The notes beneath the pieces were generated by a model that saw only the letters and a list, made by a program, of their open reading frames with translations, was not told the origin of the DNA and searched no databases. From the NCBI RefSeq assembly GCF_007859655.1, contig NZ_CP042304.1, forward strand, positions 1,364,001 through 1,428,000: a DNA stretch of 64,000 nt, written 5' to 3'. Below, in pieces: positions 10,169-25,996 of the stretch. Position 1 is the stretch's first letter. Each line of letters opens with the position of its first letter. Source of the stretch: Devosia ginsengisoli. GTDB lineage: Bacteria; Pseudomonadota; Alphaproteobacteria; Rhizobiales; Devosiaceae. The position numbers and the translations under genes were made by a program.

Positions 10169-10536
10169 TACAGCACCTCGGGTGCGAGCGAAATGATCTT
10201 CATGTGGTTCTTGGCGCGGAGCTCGCGCGGAACCGGCCCGAAGATACGAGTGCCGATCGGCTCTTTCTGATTGTTGATCAGAACCGCGGCGTTCTTGTCG
10301 AAACGGATGACGGTGCCATCGGGGCGGCGAATGTCGTAGGCGGTGCGAACCACCACGGCCTTCATTACCTGGCCCTTCTTAACGCGGCCACGCGGAATAG
10401 CGTCCTTGACCGAAACGACGATGATGTCGCCGATCGAGGCGTATTTACGATGCGAACCGCCCAGCACCTTGATGCACATGACGCGACGCGCGCCGGAATT
10501 ATCCGCGACGTCGAGATTGGACTGCATCTGGATCAT
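10168..10536 (-). CDS. rplN: 50S ribosomal protein L14
   Basis: L14, 122 residues, at the subunit interface (target of RsfS). It starts [19 protein letters not shown] and has the family signature with [22 protein letters not shown]. It opens the spc block after a 67-base gap from rpsQ. Confidence 0.98.
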   Translation of the reverse strand: MIQMQSNLDVADNSGARRVMCIKVLGGSHRKYASIGDIIVVSVKDAIPRGRVKKGQVMKAVVVRTAYDIRRPDGTVIRFDKNAAVLINNQKEPIGTRIFGPVPRELRAKNHMKIISLAPEVL

Positions 10537-10603
10537 GACTGGATGCCTTCTTGTTGAACCGGCTTGACCGTCATCCGGTTCGCCGACCTAAAACTAAATT
10601 CTC

Positions 10604-10852
10604 TTACGCGGACGGAGCCGAAGCATCCTGAACGAGCGTCCAGCGCTTGTTCTTGGAAATCGGCGCACACTCTTCGATCCAGACCACCTGGCCCACCTTG
10701 GCCACATTGGCCTCGTCGTGAGCATGGTACTTCTTGGACCGGCGCACGGTCTTCTTCATCACCGGATGCGTGAAGCGGCGCTCGACGCGCACCACGACCG
10801 TCTTATCATTGGCGTCGGAGACAACAGTCCCCTGCAAAACGCGCTTTGGCAT
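10604..10852 (-). CDS. rpsQ: 30S ribosomal protein S17
   Basis: S17, 82 residues, a primary 16S rRNA binder. It starts [26 protein letters not shown] and contains KKYHAHDE and the [18 protein letters not shown] core. It is the last gene of the S10 block, 12 bases after rpmC. Confidence 0.98.
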   Translation of the reverse strand: MPKRVLQGTVVSDANDKTVVVRVERRFTHPVMKKTVRRSKKYHAHDEANVAKVGQVVWIEECAPISKNKRWTLVQDASAPSA

Positions 10853-10864
10853 GGTCGCGGCTCC

Positions 10865-11059
10865 TTACTTCGCTGCGTTCTTTTCGCCGAGGATCGTCTT
10901 GATCCGCGCGATGTCGCGGCGGACCTTCTTGACCTGGGCGGGCTTTTCCAGCTGCTGGGTAGCGCGCTGGAAACGCAGGTTGAACTGTTCTTTCTTGAGG
11001 TCGACGAGCTGATCCTTCAGTTCGTCTGCGGTCTTGGCCCGCACATCACTGGCTTTCAT
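10865..11059 (-). CDS. rpmC: 50S ribosomal protein L29
   Basis: L29, 64 residues, two-helix protein at the tunnel exit, part of the SRP/trigger-factor docking site. The helices carry [20 protein letters not shown] and the signature ARIKTIL. It is 11 bases after rplP. Confidence 0.97.
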   Translation of the reverse strand: MKASDVRAKTADELKDQLVDLKKEQFNLRFQRATQQLEKPAQVKKVRRDIARIKTILGEKNAAK

Positions 11060-11070
11060 GCTCGTTGTCC

Positions 11071-11484
11071 TTAGTCGGCAATGCGGGTGACAACCCGCGT
11101 CATGATCGGAAGCTTCATGGCGCCGAGGCGCAGGGCTTCCTTGGCAACGTCCTCGGGGACGCCGTCGATTTCGAATACGATACGACCGGGCTTCACGCGG
11201 GCCGCCCAGTATTCCACCGAGCCCTTGCCCTTACCCATACGCACTTCGGTCGGCTTCTTGGAAACCGGCACGTCCGGGAAAATGCGGATCCACACACGGC
11301 CCTGACGCTTCATCTCGCGGGTGATCGCGCGGCGGGCCGCTTCGATCTGGCGAGCGGTGACGCGCTCGGGTTCGGTCGCCTTGAGGGCATACTGGCCGAA
11401 AGCCAGCTCGGTACCGCCCTTGGCAACGCCATGGATACGGCCCTTGTGAGCCTTGCGGAACTTGGTCTTCTTAGGTTGCAGCAT
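11071..11484 (-). CDS. rplP: 50S ribosomal protein L16
   Basis: L16, 137 residues, near the A-site tRNA elbow. It starts [17 protein letters not shown] and carries the signature [21 protein letters not shown]. It is 15 bases after rpsC. Confidence 0.98.
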   Translation of the reverse strand: MLQPKKTKFRKAHKGRIHGVAKGGTELAFGQYALKATEPERVTARQIEAARRAITREMKRQGRVWIRIFPDVPVSKKPTEVRMGKGKGSVEYWAARVKPGRIVFEIDGVPEDVAKEALRLGAMKLPIMTRVVTRIAD

Positions 11485-11499
11485 AATGAACTAACCTTC

Positions 11500-12240
11500 T
11501 TATGCGCGTTCGCGGTCACGGTCGCCGCGCTCACGGCGCGGTTCGCGTTCAGCGCGCTGGCCGCCCTGGTCGGCGCCTTCGGTGGCGCGACGCTCATGGG
11601 CAGTGGGATCGTGCTCGAGGACTTCGCCCTTGAAGACCCAGACCTTGATACCGATGATGCCATAGGTGGTCTTGGCTTCGGCCGTGCCGTAGTCGATATC
11701 AGCGCGCAGCGTGTGCAGCGGAACGCGGCCTTCGCGGTACCATTCGGTACGAGCGATATCGGCACCGCCGAGGCGGCCGCCAACGTTGACGCGGATGCCG
11801 CCGGCGCCCATGCGGATCGCCGTCTGCACGGCGCGCTTCATGGCACGGCGGAAAGCCACGCGGCGTTCCAGCTGCTGGGCAATGCCCTGGGCAACCAGCG
11901 TCGCATCGGTTTCCGGCTTGCGCACTTCAACGATGTTGATGTGCACTTCGCTGTCGGTGAACTTCTTCACCTTGGCGCGGATCTTGTCGATGTCGGCGCC
12001 CTTCTTGCCGATCACGATGCCCGGGCGAGCAGTATGGATCGACACGCGGCACTTGCGGTGCGGACGCTCGATGACGATCTTGGAGACCGCGGCGGCCTTG
12101 AGGTCCTCGAGAAGGGTCTCGCGGATCTTCAGGTCTTCCTGCAGCAGCGTTCCGTATTCGCCCTTGTTGGCGAACCAGCGGCTGTCCCAGGTGCGGTTGA
12201 TGCCGAGGCGGAAGCCGATTGGATTGATCTTCTGGCCCAT
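11500..12240 (-). CDS. rpsC: 30S ribosomal protein S3
   Basis: S3, 246 residues, at the mRNA entry tunnel. The N-terminal KH domain has [11 protein letters not shown] and the C-terminal domain has the signature [30 protein letters not shown] in two pieces. The tail after about residue 215 is a low-complexity Arg/Glu stretch, slightly longer than in E. coli (233 residues) and typical of rhizobia. It overlaps the rplV stop by one base. Confidence 0.98.
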   Translation of the reverse strand: MGQKINPIGFRLGINRTWDSRWFANKGEYGTLLQEDLKIRETLLEDLKAAAVSKIVIERPHRKCRVSIHTARPGIVIGKKGADIDKIRAKVKKFTDSEVHINIVEVRKPETDATLVAQGIAQQLERRVAFRRAMKRAVQTAIRMGAGGIRVNVGGRLGGADIARTEWYREGRVPLHTLRADIDYGTAEAKTTYGIIGIKVWVFKGEVLEHDPTAHERRATEGADQGGQRAEREPRRERGDRDRERA

Positions 12241-12620
12241 TATGCGGCCTCCTCAACTTGCCGGACGATGATCGTCAGATGCGCAAACGGCTTTTCGATG
12301 CGCGACGACCGGCCACGGCCACGAGCGGTGAAACGCTTCATGACGAGCGAATTACCAACAAAGGCTTCCGCAACGACGAGAGCGTCGGTGTCGAGGCCAT
12401 GGTTGTTCTCGGCATTGGCAATGGCGCTCTCGAGCACCTTCTTGACCTGGCCGGAAATGCGCTTGTGGCTGAATTCGAGTTCGGCCAGAGCCTTCTCGAC
12501 CTTCTTGCCGCGGATCAGCTGGGCCAGAAGGTTGAGCTTCTGCGGGCTGATGCGCAGCATGCGCAGCACAGCCTTGGCCTCGTTGTCCTTGAGCGCGCGC
12601 TGGGTTTTTGGCTTGCCCAT
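12240..12620 (-). CDS. rplV: 50S ribosomal protein L22
   Basis: L22, 126 residues; its extended hairpin lines the exit tunnel (macrolide region). Conserved parts are [28 protein letters not shown] and the hairpin/C-terminal [21 protein letters not shown]. It is one base after rpsS and overlaps rpsC by one base. Confidence 0.98.
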   Translation of the reverse strand: MGKPKTQRALKDNEAKAVLRMLRISPQKLNLLAQLIRGKKVEKALAELEFSHKRISGQVKKVLESAIANAENNHGLDTDALVVAEAFVGNSLVMKRFTARGRGRSSRIEKPFAHLTIIVRQVEEAA

Positions 12621-12621
12621 C

Positions 12622-12900
12622 TTACTTCCTCTTGGCCTTCTTGTCGGCCGCGTGACCGTAATAGGTACGGGTCGGGGCGAACTCGCCGAACTTGTGGCCG
12701 ATCATGTCTTCGGTCACGAGAACCGGGACGTGCTTCTGGCCGTTATGGACACCGAAGGTCACACCGACGAACTGCGGCAGGATCGTCGAGCGGCGGCTCC
12801 AGATCTTGACCACTTCGCTGCGGCCGGACGCGAGGGCCTTCTCGGCCTTCTTGAGCATGTAGCCGTCGACAAACGGCCCCTTCCAGATTGAACGGGTCAT
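12622..12900 (-). CDS. rpsS: 30S ribosomal protein S19
   Basis: S19, 92 residues, in the 30S head with S13. It starts [18 protein letters not shown] and has the signature [34 protein letters not shown] in two conserved blocks. It is 3 bases after rplB. Confidence 0.98.
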   Translation of the reverse strand: MTRSIWKGPFVDGYMLKKAEKALASGRSEVVKIWSRRSTILPQFVGVTFGVHNGQKHVPVLVTEDMIGHKFGEFAPTRTYYGHAADKKAKRK

Positions 12901-12903
12901 GGC

Positions 12904-13743
12904 TTACCTGCCCTTCTTCACGTGACGGCTGCGAACGATGAACTTGTCCGTTGCCTTGTTGCTGCGGGTCTTCTTGCCCTTGGTCGGCTTGCCCCACGGG
13001 GTCACCGGGTGACGGCCACCAGAGGTACGGCCTTCACCACCACCATGCGGGTGGTCGATCGGGTTCATGGTCACGCCGCGGTTGACGGGCTTGCGACCCA
13101 GCCAACGGCTACGACCGGCCTTGCCGAGCGAGGTGTTGGAGTGATCCTGGTTCGACACGGCACCGACGGTGGCCAGGCACGTGCCATGGACACGGCGCTG
13201 CTCGCCCGAATTGAGGCGCAGGATCGCCCAGCCCTGGTCGCGACCGACATACTGGGCATAAGCACCAGCCGAACGGGCAACCTGGCCGCCCTTGCGGGGC
13301 TTCAGCTCGATATTGTGCACGATCGTACCGACCGGCATGCGCTCCAGCGGCATGGCATTGCCCGGCTTCACGTCGACAGTGTTCATCGACGAGATGACCT
13401 TGTCGCCGGCGCTGAGGCGCTGGGGAGCCACGATATAGGCGAGTTCGCCGTCTTCGTACTTCACCAGAGCGATCCAGGCCGTGCGGTTCGGATCATATTC
13501 CAGGCGCTCGACCGTGCCGACGACGTCGAACTTGACGCGCTTGAAGTCGATCAGGCGATAGGTGCGCTTGTGACCGCCACCACGATGGAACGTGGTGATG
13601 CGACCGCGATTGTTGCGACCACCGGACTTGCTGAGGCCTTCGGTCAAGGTCTTGACCGGCTTGCCCTTCCACAGTTCCGAACGGTCGGTCGTCACGAGCT
13701 GACGGCGGCCTTCGGAGGTGGGATTGTAATATTTGAGAGCCAT
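12904..13743 (-). CDS. rplB: 50S ribosomal protein L2
   Basis: L2, 279 residues, needed for subunit association and peptidyl transfer. It starts [17 protein letters not shown]. The OB-like and SH3-like domains are followed by the C-terminal loop [14 protein letters not shown], which holds the His that reaches the peptidyl-transferase centre, and by a basic tail. It is 18 bases after rplW. Confidence 0.98.
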   Translation of the reverse strand: MALKYYNPTSEGRRQLVTTDRSELWKGKPVKTLTEGLSKSGGRNNRGRITTFHRGGGHKRTYRLIDFKRVKFDVVGTVERLEYDPNRTAWIALVKYEDGELAYIVAPQRLSAGDKVISSMNTVDVKPGNAMPLERMPVGTIVHNIELKPRKGGQVARSAGAYAQYVGRDQGWAILRLNSGEQRRVHGTCLATVGAVSNQDHSNTSLGKAGRSRWLGRKPVNRGVTMNPIDHPHGGGEGRTSGGRHPVTPWGKPTKGKKTRSNKATDKFIVRSRHVKKGR

Positions 13744-13761
13744 TTTGTTCTGTCTCTTCCC

Positions 13762-14055
13762 TTAGAGGCCGGTCGAAATATCGATCGACTGGCCGTCGAC
13801 GAGGGTCACGACCGCCTTCTTGACGTCGTTGCGCGTACCGATCTGGCCACGGAAGCGCTTCACCTTGCCCTTGCGGACCAGGGTGTTCACAGCCTTGACC
13901 TTGACCGAGAAGAGCTGCTCGACGGCGGCCTTGATCTCGGTCTTGTTGGCATCGATCGCCACGTCGAAAACGACCTGGTTAGCTTCCGAAGCCATCGTCG
14001 ACTTTTCAGTCACGACGGGGTTACGGATCACGTCGTAAGCGCTGAGCTTGTTCAT
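13762..14055 (-). CDS. rplW: 50S ribosomal protein L23
   Basis: L23, 97 residues, at the tunnel exit; docking site for trigger factor and SRP. Conserved segments are [40 protein letters not shown] (two blocks) and KRFRGQIG. It overlaps the rplD stop by 4 bases. Confidence 0.98.
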   Translation of the reverse strand: MNKLSAYDVIRNPVVTEKSTMASEANQVVFDVAIDANKTEIKAAVEQLFSVKVKAVNTLVRKGKVKRFRGQIGTRNDVKKAVVTLVDGQSIDISTGL

Positions 14056-14672
14056 GCGAACCTCGCTTCCAGCGCTTCGAGCGCTGCCTTGGTCAGGACG
14101 AGCTTGTCGCGCTTGAGGATCGACACAACGTTGATCCCCTGCACCGGCAGCACGTCGATATGCGGAATGTTGCGCGCGGACAGAGCGAAGTTCTGGTCCA
14201 CGGCCGCACCATCGATGATCAGCGCGTTGGTCCAGGCCAGCTTGCCGAAGGTGGCCAGCAGACCCGCGGTCTTGGCTTCCTTCTGCGACACGCTGTCGAC
14301 AACGATCAGCGAGCCGGACTTGGCCTTGGACGACAGAGCATGCTTCAGCGCCAGGGCGCGGACCTTCTTGGGAAGGTCGATGGCATGGCTGCGCGGGGTC
14401 GGGCCGAATGCACGACCACCACCACGGAACTGCGGAGCCTTACGATCGCCATGGCGAGCGCCGCCCGAGCCCTTCTGCTTCACGAACTTCTTGCCCGTGC
14501 GCGAGCCTTCCGAACGATGCTTGACATCGTGCGTGCCGGCCATGGCCTTGAGCTGCTGGTAGCGAACCATGCGGTGCAGGATGTCCTGGCGGACTTCCAG
14601 ACCGAAGACGTCGTCAGCAAGCTGGATGCTGCCAGCGGCCTTGCCGTCGAGGGTTGTGACCTTGAGTTCCAT
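14052..14672 (-). CDS. rplD: 50S ribosomal protein L4
   Basis: L4, 206 residues; its extended loop lines the tunnel opposite L22, and in many bacteria it autoregulates the S10 operon. The loop region contains [33 protein letters not shown] sequence at about residues 60-95. Its ATG abuts the rplC stop with no gap, and it overlaps rplW by 4 bases. Confidence 0.98.
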   Translation of the reverse strand: MELKVTTLDGKAAGSIQLADDVFGLEVRQDILHRMVRYQQLKAMAGTHDVKHRSEGSRTGKKFVKQKGSGGARHGDRKAPQFRGGGRAFGPTPRSHAIDLPKKVRALALKHALSSKAKSGSLIVVDSVSQKEAKTAGLLATFGKLAWTNALIIDGAAVDQNFALSARNIPHIDVLPVQGINVVSILKRDKLVLTKAALEALEARFA

Positions 14673-15375
14673 TTAGTTACCTTCCCCCGCAACGTCGGCG
14701 GCGGCCTTGAACGAGCCCGGGAAAGCAGCGCCCTTGGGGGCCGGCTTCTTCACCGCGTCCTTGATCATGATCCAGGCGCCCTTGGCGCCGGGAACCGAAC
14801 CCTGGATCATGATCAGGCCACGCTCCACGTCGGTCTTGACGACCTTGACGTTCTGCGTGGTGATGCGACGATCGCCCATATGGCCCGGCATCTTCTTGTT
14901 CTTGAAGGTCTTGCCGGGGTCCTGACGACCACCGGTAGAACCGATCGAGCGGTGCGAAACCGACACGCCGTGCGTTGCACGCAGGCCGCCGAAGTTCCAG
15001 CGCTTCATACCGCCGGCAAAGCCCTTGCCGATCGAAGTGCCGGTGACGTCCACCAGCTCGGCCTTCGATGAAATGGTCTGCCTGAAGCTGCGCGCCGACC
15101 TCGATGAGGTTGGCTTCATCGACGCGGAATTCCGCGACGTGGCGCTTCGGCTCGACCTTGGCCACGGCGAACTGGCCGCGCTCGGCCTTCGTCGTGTTCT
15201 TGGCCTTGGCCTGGCCAGCGCCAAGCTGCAGCGCGACATAGCCGTCCTTGTCAGCGGTCCGCTGGCCCACCACCTGGCAGTTCTGCAGGCCCAGCACGGT
15301 CACCGGGACGTGCGAGCCGTCCTCAGCGAAAATGCGGGTCATGCCCAGCTTCTGTGCGATCAATCCAGAACGCAT
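14673..15375 (-). CDS. rplC: 50S ribosomal protein L3, split by a 1-base frameshift
   Basis: The N-terminal half of L3 ([20 protein letters not shown] up to QADHFIEG) is read from 15375 in one frame. The C-terminal half ([48 protein letters not shown] in pieces, ending VAGEGN) is read in another frame to the stop at 14673-14675. Joining them at 15060-15061 by removing one base (coding-strand CC read as C) gives a continuous 233-residue L3 of normal length. L3 is essential and the flanking genes are intact, so a sequencing/assembly error is the likeliest cause. As written, translation would leave the L3 frame after about residue 105. Confidence 0.9.
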
Positions 15376-15458
15376 CGGTTGTTACCTTCTCTCTTGGCGC
15401 TGTACCGGGTCATGGTTTCAGAGGACCCTTTATCTGATACGCGCGGAAAACTTCTTGC

Positions 15459-15767
15459 TTAGAGCTTGATTTCGACGTCGACGCCGGCGGCGAGATCGAG
15501 CTTCATCAGTGCATCGACCGTCTGGGGAGTCGGGTCCACAATGTCCAGGAGACGCTTGTGGGTCCGGATCTCGAACTGCTCACGCGCCTTCTTGTCGATG
15601 TGGGGCGAGCGGTTGACGGTAAACTTGTCGATTCGCGTCGGCAGCGGGATGGGCCCACGAACCTGCGCGCCCGTACGCTTGGCCGTCGACACGATCTCGC
15701 GCGTCGAGGCGTCGAGAACGCGATGGTCAAACGCCTTGAGGCGGATGCGAATATTCTGACCGTTCAT
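15459..15767 (-). CDS. rpsJ: 30S ribosomal protein S10 (NusE)
   Basis: S10, 102 residues, in the 30S head and, with NusB and NusG, part of antitermination and transcription-translation coupling. It starts [19 protein letters not shown] and has the signature [29 protein letters not shown] in two blocks. It opens the S10 block after the tuf hairpin. Confidence 0.98.
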   Translation of the reverse strand: MNGQNIRIRLKAFDHRVLDASTREIVSTAKRTGAQVRGPIPLPTRIDKFTVNRSPHIDKKAREQFEIRTHKRLLDIVDPTPQTVDALMKLDLAAGVDVEIKL

Positions 15768-15780
15768 CTTTGTAAATCCT

Positions 15781-15820
15781 GGCGAAAATGGATCGCGGCG
15801 CGCTCAATCGCGCGCCGCGA
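15781..15820 (-). terminator. Hairpin after tuf
   Basis: Perfect 10-pair repeat, TCGCGGCGCG at 15793-15802 and CGCGCCGCGA at 15811-15820, in the 68-base tuf-rpsJ gap. On the minus strand it is followed by TCCATTTTCGCC. The T-tract is interrupted, so partial termination between the str and S10 blocks is the best reading. Confidence 0.5.
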
Positions 15821-15835
15821 ATGTCTCAGTGAGGC

Positions 15836-17026
<1,191 letters not shown>

Positions 17027-17081
17027 CGCTTTTCTCCGTATTCGTTAGCCCGAAGGCCAACCTTGCGTTGCAGTTTCTTGT

Positions 17082-19172
17082 TTAGGCGTACTTGGCCTGG
17101 ACTTCGTCGGCGACGGCCTGCGGGACCTGCTCGTAGTGATCGAACGTCATCGTATACTGTGCACGACCCTGGCTCATCGAGCGCAGGGAGTTCACGTAGC
17201 CGAACATGTTCGCGAGCGGCACATAGGCATTCACGACCTGGAGGACACCACGACTTTCGGTGCCGTGGATCTGACCACGACGGGAGTTCAAGTCGCCGAT
17301 GACGTCGCCCATGTAATCTTCGGGCGTGACAACTTCAACCTTCATGATCGGTTCGAGGATCTTCGGAGCCGCCTTGCGCAGGGCTTCATTGAAGCCCGCA
17401 CGGCCGGCGATTTCGAAGGCCAGAACCGAGGAGTCCACATCATGGTAGGCGCCTTCGGTCAGCGTCACCTTGACGTCCACGATCGGGAACCCGATCAGCG
17501 GACCGGCCGACATGACCGACTTCACGCCCTTTTCGACGCCGGGGATGTATTCCTTCGGCACCGAGCCGCCAACGACGGCATTCACGAATTCGAGGCCCTT
17601 GCCGACTTCGCCGGGCTCGACGGTCAGCTTGACGCGAGCGAACTGGCCCGAACCGCCCGACTGCTTCTTGTGGGTATAATCCACATCGGCCTTGCGGGTG
17701 ATGGTTTCACGGTAAGCCACCTGCGGCTGACCGATATTGGCCTCGACCTTGAACTCGCGACGCATGCGGTCGACGAGAATGTCGAGATGAAGTTCGCCCA
17801 TGCCCGAAATGATGGTCTGGCCGGATTCTTCGTCGGTCTTGACGCGGAAGGACGGGTCTTCGGCAGCGAGGCGATTGAGCGCGAGGCCCATCTTTTCCTG
17901 GTCGGCCTTGGACTTGGGCTCCACCGAGATGTCGATAACCGGCTCGGGGAAGATCATCCGTTCCAGGATAACCTGCGAGTTCTGCGGGCAAAGGGTATCA
18001 CCAGTGGTGGTGTCCTTCAGGCCCACGATGGCCACGATGTCGCCGGCATAGGCTTCCGTGATCTGTTCGCGGCTATTGGCATGCATCTGGAACATGCGGC
18101 CAACGCGCTCGCGCTTGCCCTTCACGGTGTTTTCCAACTGAACGCCAGCTTCGAGGTGACCCGAATAGATGCGGCAGAAGGTCAGCGAACCCATATGCGG
18201 GTCGTTGGCAATCTTGAAAGCCAGCATCGAGAGCGGCTCATTGTCGTCGGCATGACGCTCGATCGGCTCTTCGGTACGGGCGTCGATGCCGTTGATGGCC
18301 GGAATGTCGACCGGCGACGGCAGGAAATCGATCACGCCGTCCAGCAGGGGCTGCACGCCCTTGTTCTTGAAGGCCGAACCGGCATAGACGAGGAAGAAGT
18401 TGGTGTCGATGACGCCCTTGCGGAGCAGACGACGGATGGTGTCGTTGTTCGGCTGTTCGCCATTGAGATAGGCTTCCATCGCAGCGTCGTCCATTTCGAC
18501 GGCGGCTTCGATCATGGCCTCGCGGTACTTCTCGGCCTTTTCCTTGAGGTCGGCCGGAATCTCGGTGACGTCCCACTGGGCGCCGAGCTCTTCATTGCGC
18601 CAGACCAGGGCGTTCATCTCGATCAGATCGACGACGCCCTTGAACTCGGTCTCGGCACCGATCGGCAACTGCACGGCAACGCCCTTGGCGCCCAGACGCG
18701 AACCGATCATTTCGAGGCAGCGATAGAAATCGGCCCCGACCTTGTCCATCTTGTTGACGAAGATCAGACGCGGCACGTGGTACTTGTCGGCCTGGCGCCA
18801 GACGGTTTCCGTCTGCGGCTCAACGCCGGCATTGGCGTCGAGCAGGGCGACGGCACCGTCGAGCACGCGCAGCGAACGCTCGACTTCGATGGTGAAGTCC
18901 ACGTGTCCGGGGGTGTCGATGATGTTGAAGCGGTGCTGCACGCCATCGCGCGACTTCCACGACGTGGTGGTCGCGGCCGAAGTAATGGTGATGCCGCGTT
19001 CCTGCTCCTGCTCCATCCAGTCCATGGTCGAAGCACCATCATGGGTCTCGCCCATCTTATGGTTCTTGCCGGTATAGTACAGGATGCGCTCGGTCGTGGT
19101 CGTCTTGCCAGCATCGATGTGAGCCATGATGCCGAAGTTACGATAGAGATTGATAGCGGTTTCGCGTGCCAT
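17082..19172 (-). CDS. fusA: Elongation factor G
   Basis: EF-G, 696 residues, the translocase GTPase. G1 AHIDAGKTT, switch [10 protein letters not shown] and G4 NKMD are in domain I. Domain II, domain III (with [25 protein letters not shown]), domain IV ([22 protein letters not shown] in two parts) and domain V are complete. It lies 12 bases after rpsG and upstream of tuf, the usual str order. Confidence 0.98.
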   Translation of the reverse strand: MARETAINLYRNFGIMAHIDAGKTTTTERILYYTGKNHKMGETHDGASTMDWMEQEQERGITITSAATTTSWKSRDGVQHRFNIIDTPGHVDFTIEVERSLRVLDGAVALLDANAGVEPQTETVWRQADKYHVPRLIFVNKMDKVGADFYRCLEMIGSRLGAKGVAVQLPIGAETEFKGVVDLIEMNALVWRNEELGAQWDVTEIPADLKEKAEKYREAMIEAAVEMDDAAMEAYLNGEQPNNDTIRRLLRKGVIDTNFFLVYAGSAFKNKGVQPLLDGVIDFLPSPVDIPAINGIDARTEEPIERHADDNEPLSMLAFKIANDPHMGSLTFCRIYSGHLEAGVQLENTVKGKRERVGRMFQMHANSREQITEAYAGDIVAIVGLKDTTTGDTLCPQNSQVILERMIFPEPVIDISVEPKSKADQEKMGLALNRLAAEDPSFRVKTDEESGQTIISGMGELHLDILVDRMRREFKVEANIGQPQVAYRETITRKADVDYTHKKQSGGSGQFARVKLTVEPGEVGKGLEFVNAVVGGSVPKEYIPGVEKGVKSVMSAGPLIGFPIVDVKVTLTEGAYHDVDSSVLAFEIAGRAGFNEALRKAAPKILEPIMKVEVVTPEDYMGDVIGDLNSRRGQIHGTESRGVLQVVNAYVPLANMFGYVNSLRSMSQGRAQYTMTFDHYEQVPQAVADEVQAKYA

Positions 19173-19184
19173 GGGGAGCTCCTA

Positions 19185-19667
<483 letters not shown>

Positions 19668-20039
19668 TTACTTCGGACGCTTCGCGCCGTACTTCGAGCG
19701 ACGCTGCTTGCGGTCCTTGACGCTCTGCGTGTCGAGAACGCCGCGGAGCACGTGGTAGCGAACGCCCGGAAGGTCGCGAACGCGGCCGCCACGGATCAGG
19801 ACCACGGAGTGCTCCTGCAGGTTGTGGCCTTCACCCGGAATATACGAAATGACTTCGCGCTGATTGGTCAGGCGAACCTTGGCAACCTTGCGCAGCGCCG
19901 AGTTCGGCTTCTTCGGAGTGGTCGTATAAACACGTGAGCAAACGCCGCGCTTCTGCGGATTTGCTTCCATTGCCGGAACCTTGTTCCGCTTTGGCTTGCT
20001 GGCGCGTGGTTTGCGGATCAGCTGATTAATGGTGGGCAT
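19668..20039 (-). CDS. rpsL: 30S ribosomal protein S12, with Arg88
   Basis: S12, 123 residues from the ATG at 20039 ([10 protein letters not shown]); the upstream seven codons of the open frame are not conserved. S12 monitors codon-anticodon pairing. The loop [13 protein letters not shown] keeps Lys43. In the second decoding loop, [13 protein letters not shown], residue 88 is Arg (codon on the minus strand near 19776), whereas most bacteria have Lys; Lys88Arg (Lys87 in E. coli numbering without Met) is a well-known streptomycin-resistance substitution. It leads the str block, with rpsG 12 bases downstream. Confidence 0.97.
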   Translation of the reverse strand: MPTINQLIRKPRASKPKRNKVPAMEANPQKRGVCSRVYTTTPKKPNSALRKVAKVRLTNQREVISYIPGEGHNLQEHSVVLIRGGRVRDLPGVRYHVLRGVLDTQSVKDRKQRRSKYGAKRPK

Positions 20040-20530
20040 TGCGCTCTTTCCATCGTCCAAAAGTTCGTTGCGGTCTAGCCAAGCAAACCAAAACGGCGCT
20101 CATCCGACCCGACTAGCGGGAACGGCGGCGCCTTAATTGCAGCGGACCACCCACGAAATGGGCAGTCATGCGCACAAGGATTTGCTTCGTCTAGTTACCC
20201 GACAGTGTGTTTGAGTGTCCTGGATGCCCGCACAAGATGGCAGGAACCCGGTGTGACATTCACGACCGACCGCTTAGGTAGGCGCTGTTTAGAGCCGACT
20301 CTCCCTCCCGTCAAGGATTCTTTCGTGAAAAAACCGCGCGGGAGCCATGCATGGACTTGCAATGCTTTTGCAGTGGTGCATGGGAAATTGGCAAGCCATC
20401 CCCTGCCCTGAAACCGGCGCGCGACCAACTGGCCGCTTCTCCCCGACGACGAATTGTGTAGGATCGGCCCCAGCGACCCCTGCCGGACGACAAATGGCGG
20501 CGGCGCTTCGGACCACTTAGGAGAATGCGA
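20040..20530. other. Intergenic region between divergent rpsL and ybjN-like gene
   Basis: About 490 bases without a credible gene. It must hold the promoter for the str block on the minus strand and one for the YbjN-like gene on the plus strand, but I could not find a convincing -35/-10 pair for either. A loose inverted repeat with CCATGCA/TGCATGG arms lies near 20345-20384. Short open frames here are shadows. Confidence 0.5.
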
Positions 20531-20998
20531 ATGAAGCTCAGTTCCATGATTGCCGGCACCGCGCTCGCGCTGACCCTGACCGCTTCCGCCTCGGCCCAGA
20601 CATTGCTGACCGGCGCCGATACCAACGAAATTCTCAATGCAGCCCGCGGCTATGGCGCCGCCACGCTGACGACGCAGAGCAACGGCGATCCCCAGATCAC
20701 CGGCAAGATCGAGGGCATCACCTACCAGGTGTATTTCCGCAACTGCACCAACAATGAGGACTGCGAGGACCTCAACTTCTACCTCGGCTTCCTCGACATC
20801 AAGCCGACGCTCGAAGAGATCAACGACTGGAACTACAACAAGCGCTTCAGCCGCGCCTATATCGACCAGGATGACGATGCCTGCGTCGAGATGGACCTGG
20901 ACATGGTGGAAGGCGTCACCGCCGAATACCTGGATTCCCAGTTCAGCCTCTGGGCCATGGTGCTCAAACAGTTCGCCGAGCATGTGGGCTATAACTGA
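20531..20998 (+). CDS. Secreted YbjN-domain protein
   Basis: A 155-residue exported protein. The N-terminus MKLSSMIAGTALALTLTA ending in ASA-Q is a clear Sec signal peptide; the mature part resembles the YbjN family (sensory-transduction-like fold related to type III secretion chaperones). It contains the typical alternating pattern with GKIEGITYQVYFRNC, LNFYLGFLD, FSRAYIDQDDDACVEMDLD and a C-terminal helix. Two Cys (in RNCTNNEDCEDL) may form a periplasmic disulphide. The start at 20531 is chosen because AGGAG lies 7 bases upstream; an ATG two codons earlier is too close to it. The gene is unrelated to translation and sits, with the next gene, between rpoC and rpsL. Confidence 0.75.
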   Translation: MKLSSMIAGTALALTLTASASAQTLLTGADTNEILNAARGYGAATLTTQSNGDPQITGKIEGITYQVYFRNCTNNEDCEDLNFYLGFLDIKPTLEEINDWNYNKRFSRAYIDQDDDACVEMDLDMVEGVTAEYLDSQFSLWAMVLKQFAEHVGYN

Positions 20999-21022
20999 GG
21001 GTTTAGCGGACTGACCAGCAGC

Positions 21023-21105
21023 CCTCATGGTGAGCCGAACCATGGGGGCGTGGCACACCGGCCTCCACTCGTTCAACCTCGGGGTTCGACTAGCTCACCA
21101 TGAGG
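21023..21105. repeat. REP-like inverted repeat / bidirectional terminator candidate
   Basis: Two perfect 13-base inverted arms, CCTCATGGTGAGC at 21023-21035 and GCTCACCATGAGG at 21093-21105, enclose a 57-base interior with further complementary CGAACC/GGTTCG pieces. It lies between the convergent stops of the YbjN-like gene (20998) and the DUF1905-like gene (21126). The layout fits a dispersed palindromic (REP/RPE-like) element that can fold on either strand. Confidence 0.6.
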
Positions 21106-21125
21106 TTTCCGGAGCCCCCGGCCCA

Positions 21126-21569
21126 TCACTTCTTCCCGGCCCGCATCGTTTCCACGACCTTGTCGATGCGACGTTGCCGGGTTTCCGGCGTCTTGGCATC
21201 CGTGATCGACAGGACATGCCGCAGCTTGTTGCTGTAGGACAGCGTTTCGAAAAAGGCCCTGGCCGCGGCATCGCCGGCGAGGGCCGCGCCCAGATCCTCG
21301 GGCACCGTGACCTCGCGCGGCTTGTCATCCAGCGCCAGCTCTACCTCGACCGCATCGCCGCCCTTGATGCCGGATTCGGCACGGCGGTCGGCGCTGAGCG
21401 GAATGAGAAACTTGCCGCCCATCACCGCGATCGATGACCGGTAGCCATAGCTGCCGATGGTCACCGTCACGGCCGGCTTCTTGCCGCCGCCCAGGCCCTC
21501 GACCACGTCGGGCGGCACCTCGATGCCGGTATTGTTGCCCGTCTGCAGGATCGTTGTCTTGAATTTCAT
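21126..21569 (-). CDS. DUF1905 / YdeI (OmpD-associated)-type protein
   Basis: A 147-residue cytoplasmic protein. The first 95 residues match the DUF1905 beta-barrel pattern (FKTTILQTGNNTGIEVPPDVVEGLGGGKKPAVTVTI in pieces, then FLIPLSADRR and GGDAVEVELALDD). The last 50 residues match the YdeI/OmdA tail (LSYSNKLRHVLSITDAKTPETRQRRIDKVV). Function is unknown for the family. AGGAG precedes the ATG. It is the second of two genes inserted between rpoC and rpsL. Confidence 0.75.
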   Translation of the reverse strand: MKFKTTILQTGNNTGIEVPPDVVEGLGGGKKPAVTVTIGSYGYRSSIAVMGGKFLIPLSADRRAESGIKGGDAVEVELALDDKPREVTVPEDLGAALAGDAAARAFFETLSYSNKLRHVLSITDAKTPETRQRRIDKVVETMRAGKK

Positions 21570-21684
21570 GGCGCATGCTCCTCGTGCTCATTCGTAAGAG
21601 ACGACGAGCGAGCCTGCAAGAAAACGACAGGCATGCCGCCAGCCAACAGCAAGCAAGCCGCCAGCCAAAAGGCGGCATGCCCGC

Positions 21685-21710
21685 AAAGAAAAGGGGCCCG
21701 AAGGCCCCTT
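21685..21710 (-). terminator. Terminator of rpoBC
   Basis: Perfect 8-pair stem, AAGGGGCC at 21691-21698 and GGCCCCTT at 21703-21710, with a TTCG tetraloop on the minus strand and TTTTCTTTG after it. It starts about 25 bases beyond the rpoC stop. A textbook intrinsic terminator. Confidence 0.85.
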
Positions 21711-21734
21711 CCCCATTCATGTGTCTGGCTGATC

Positions 21735-25919
<4,185 letters not shown>

Positions 25920-25996
25920 CAATTCTCTCCTCTTTCCGTCGGGAGGGGCAGCAAGCCCGCTCCCTCAGGAAGTGAATGGGGGTAGGATGCGCCGGA

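Noticed and set aside
14673..15375. Programmed ribosomal frameshift in rplC
   Set aside because: No slippery heptamer, no downstream pseudoknot noticed, and no precedent in L3; one extra base explains it more simply.
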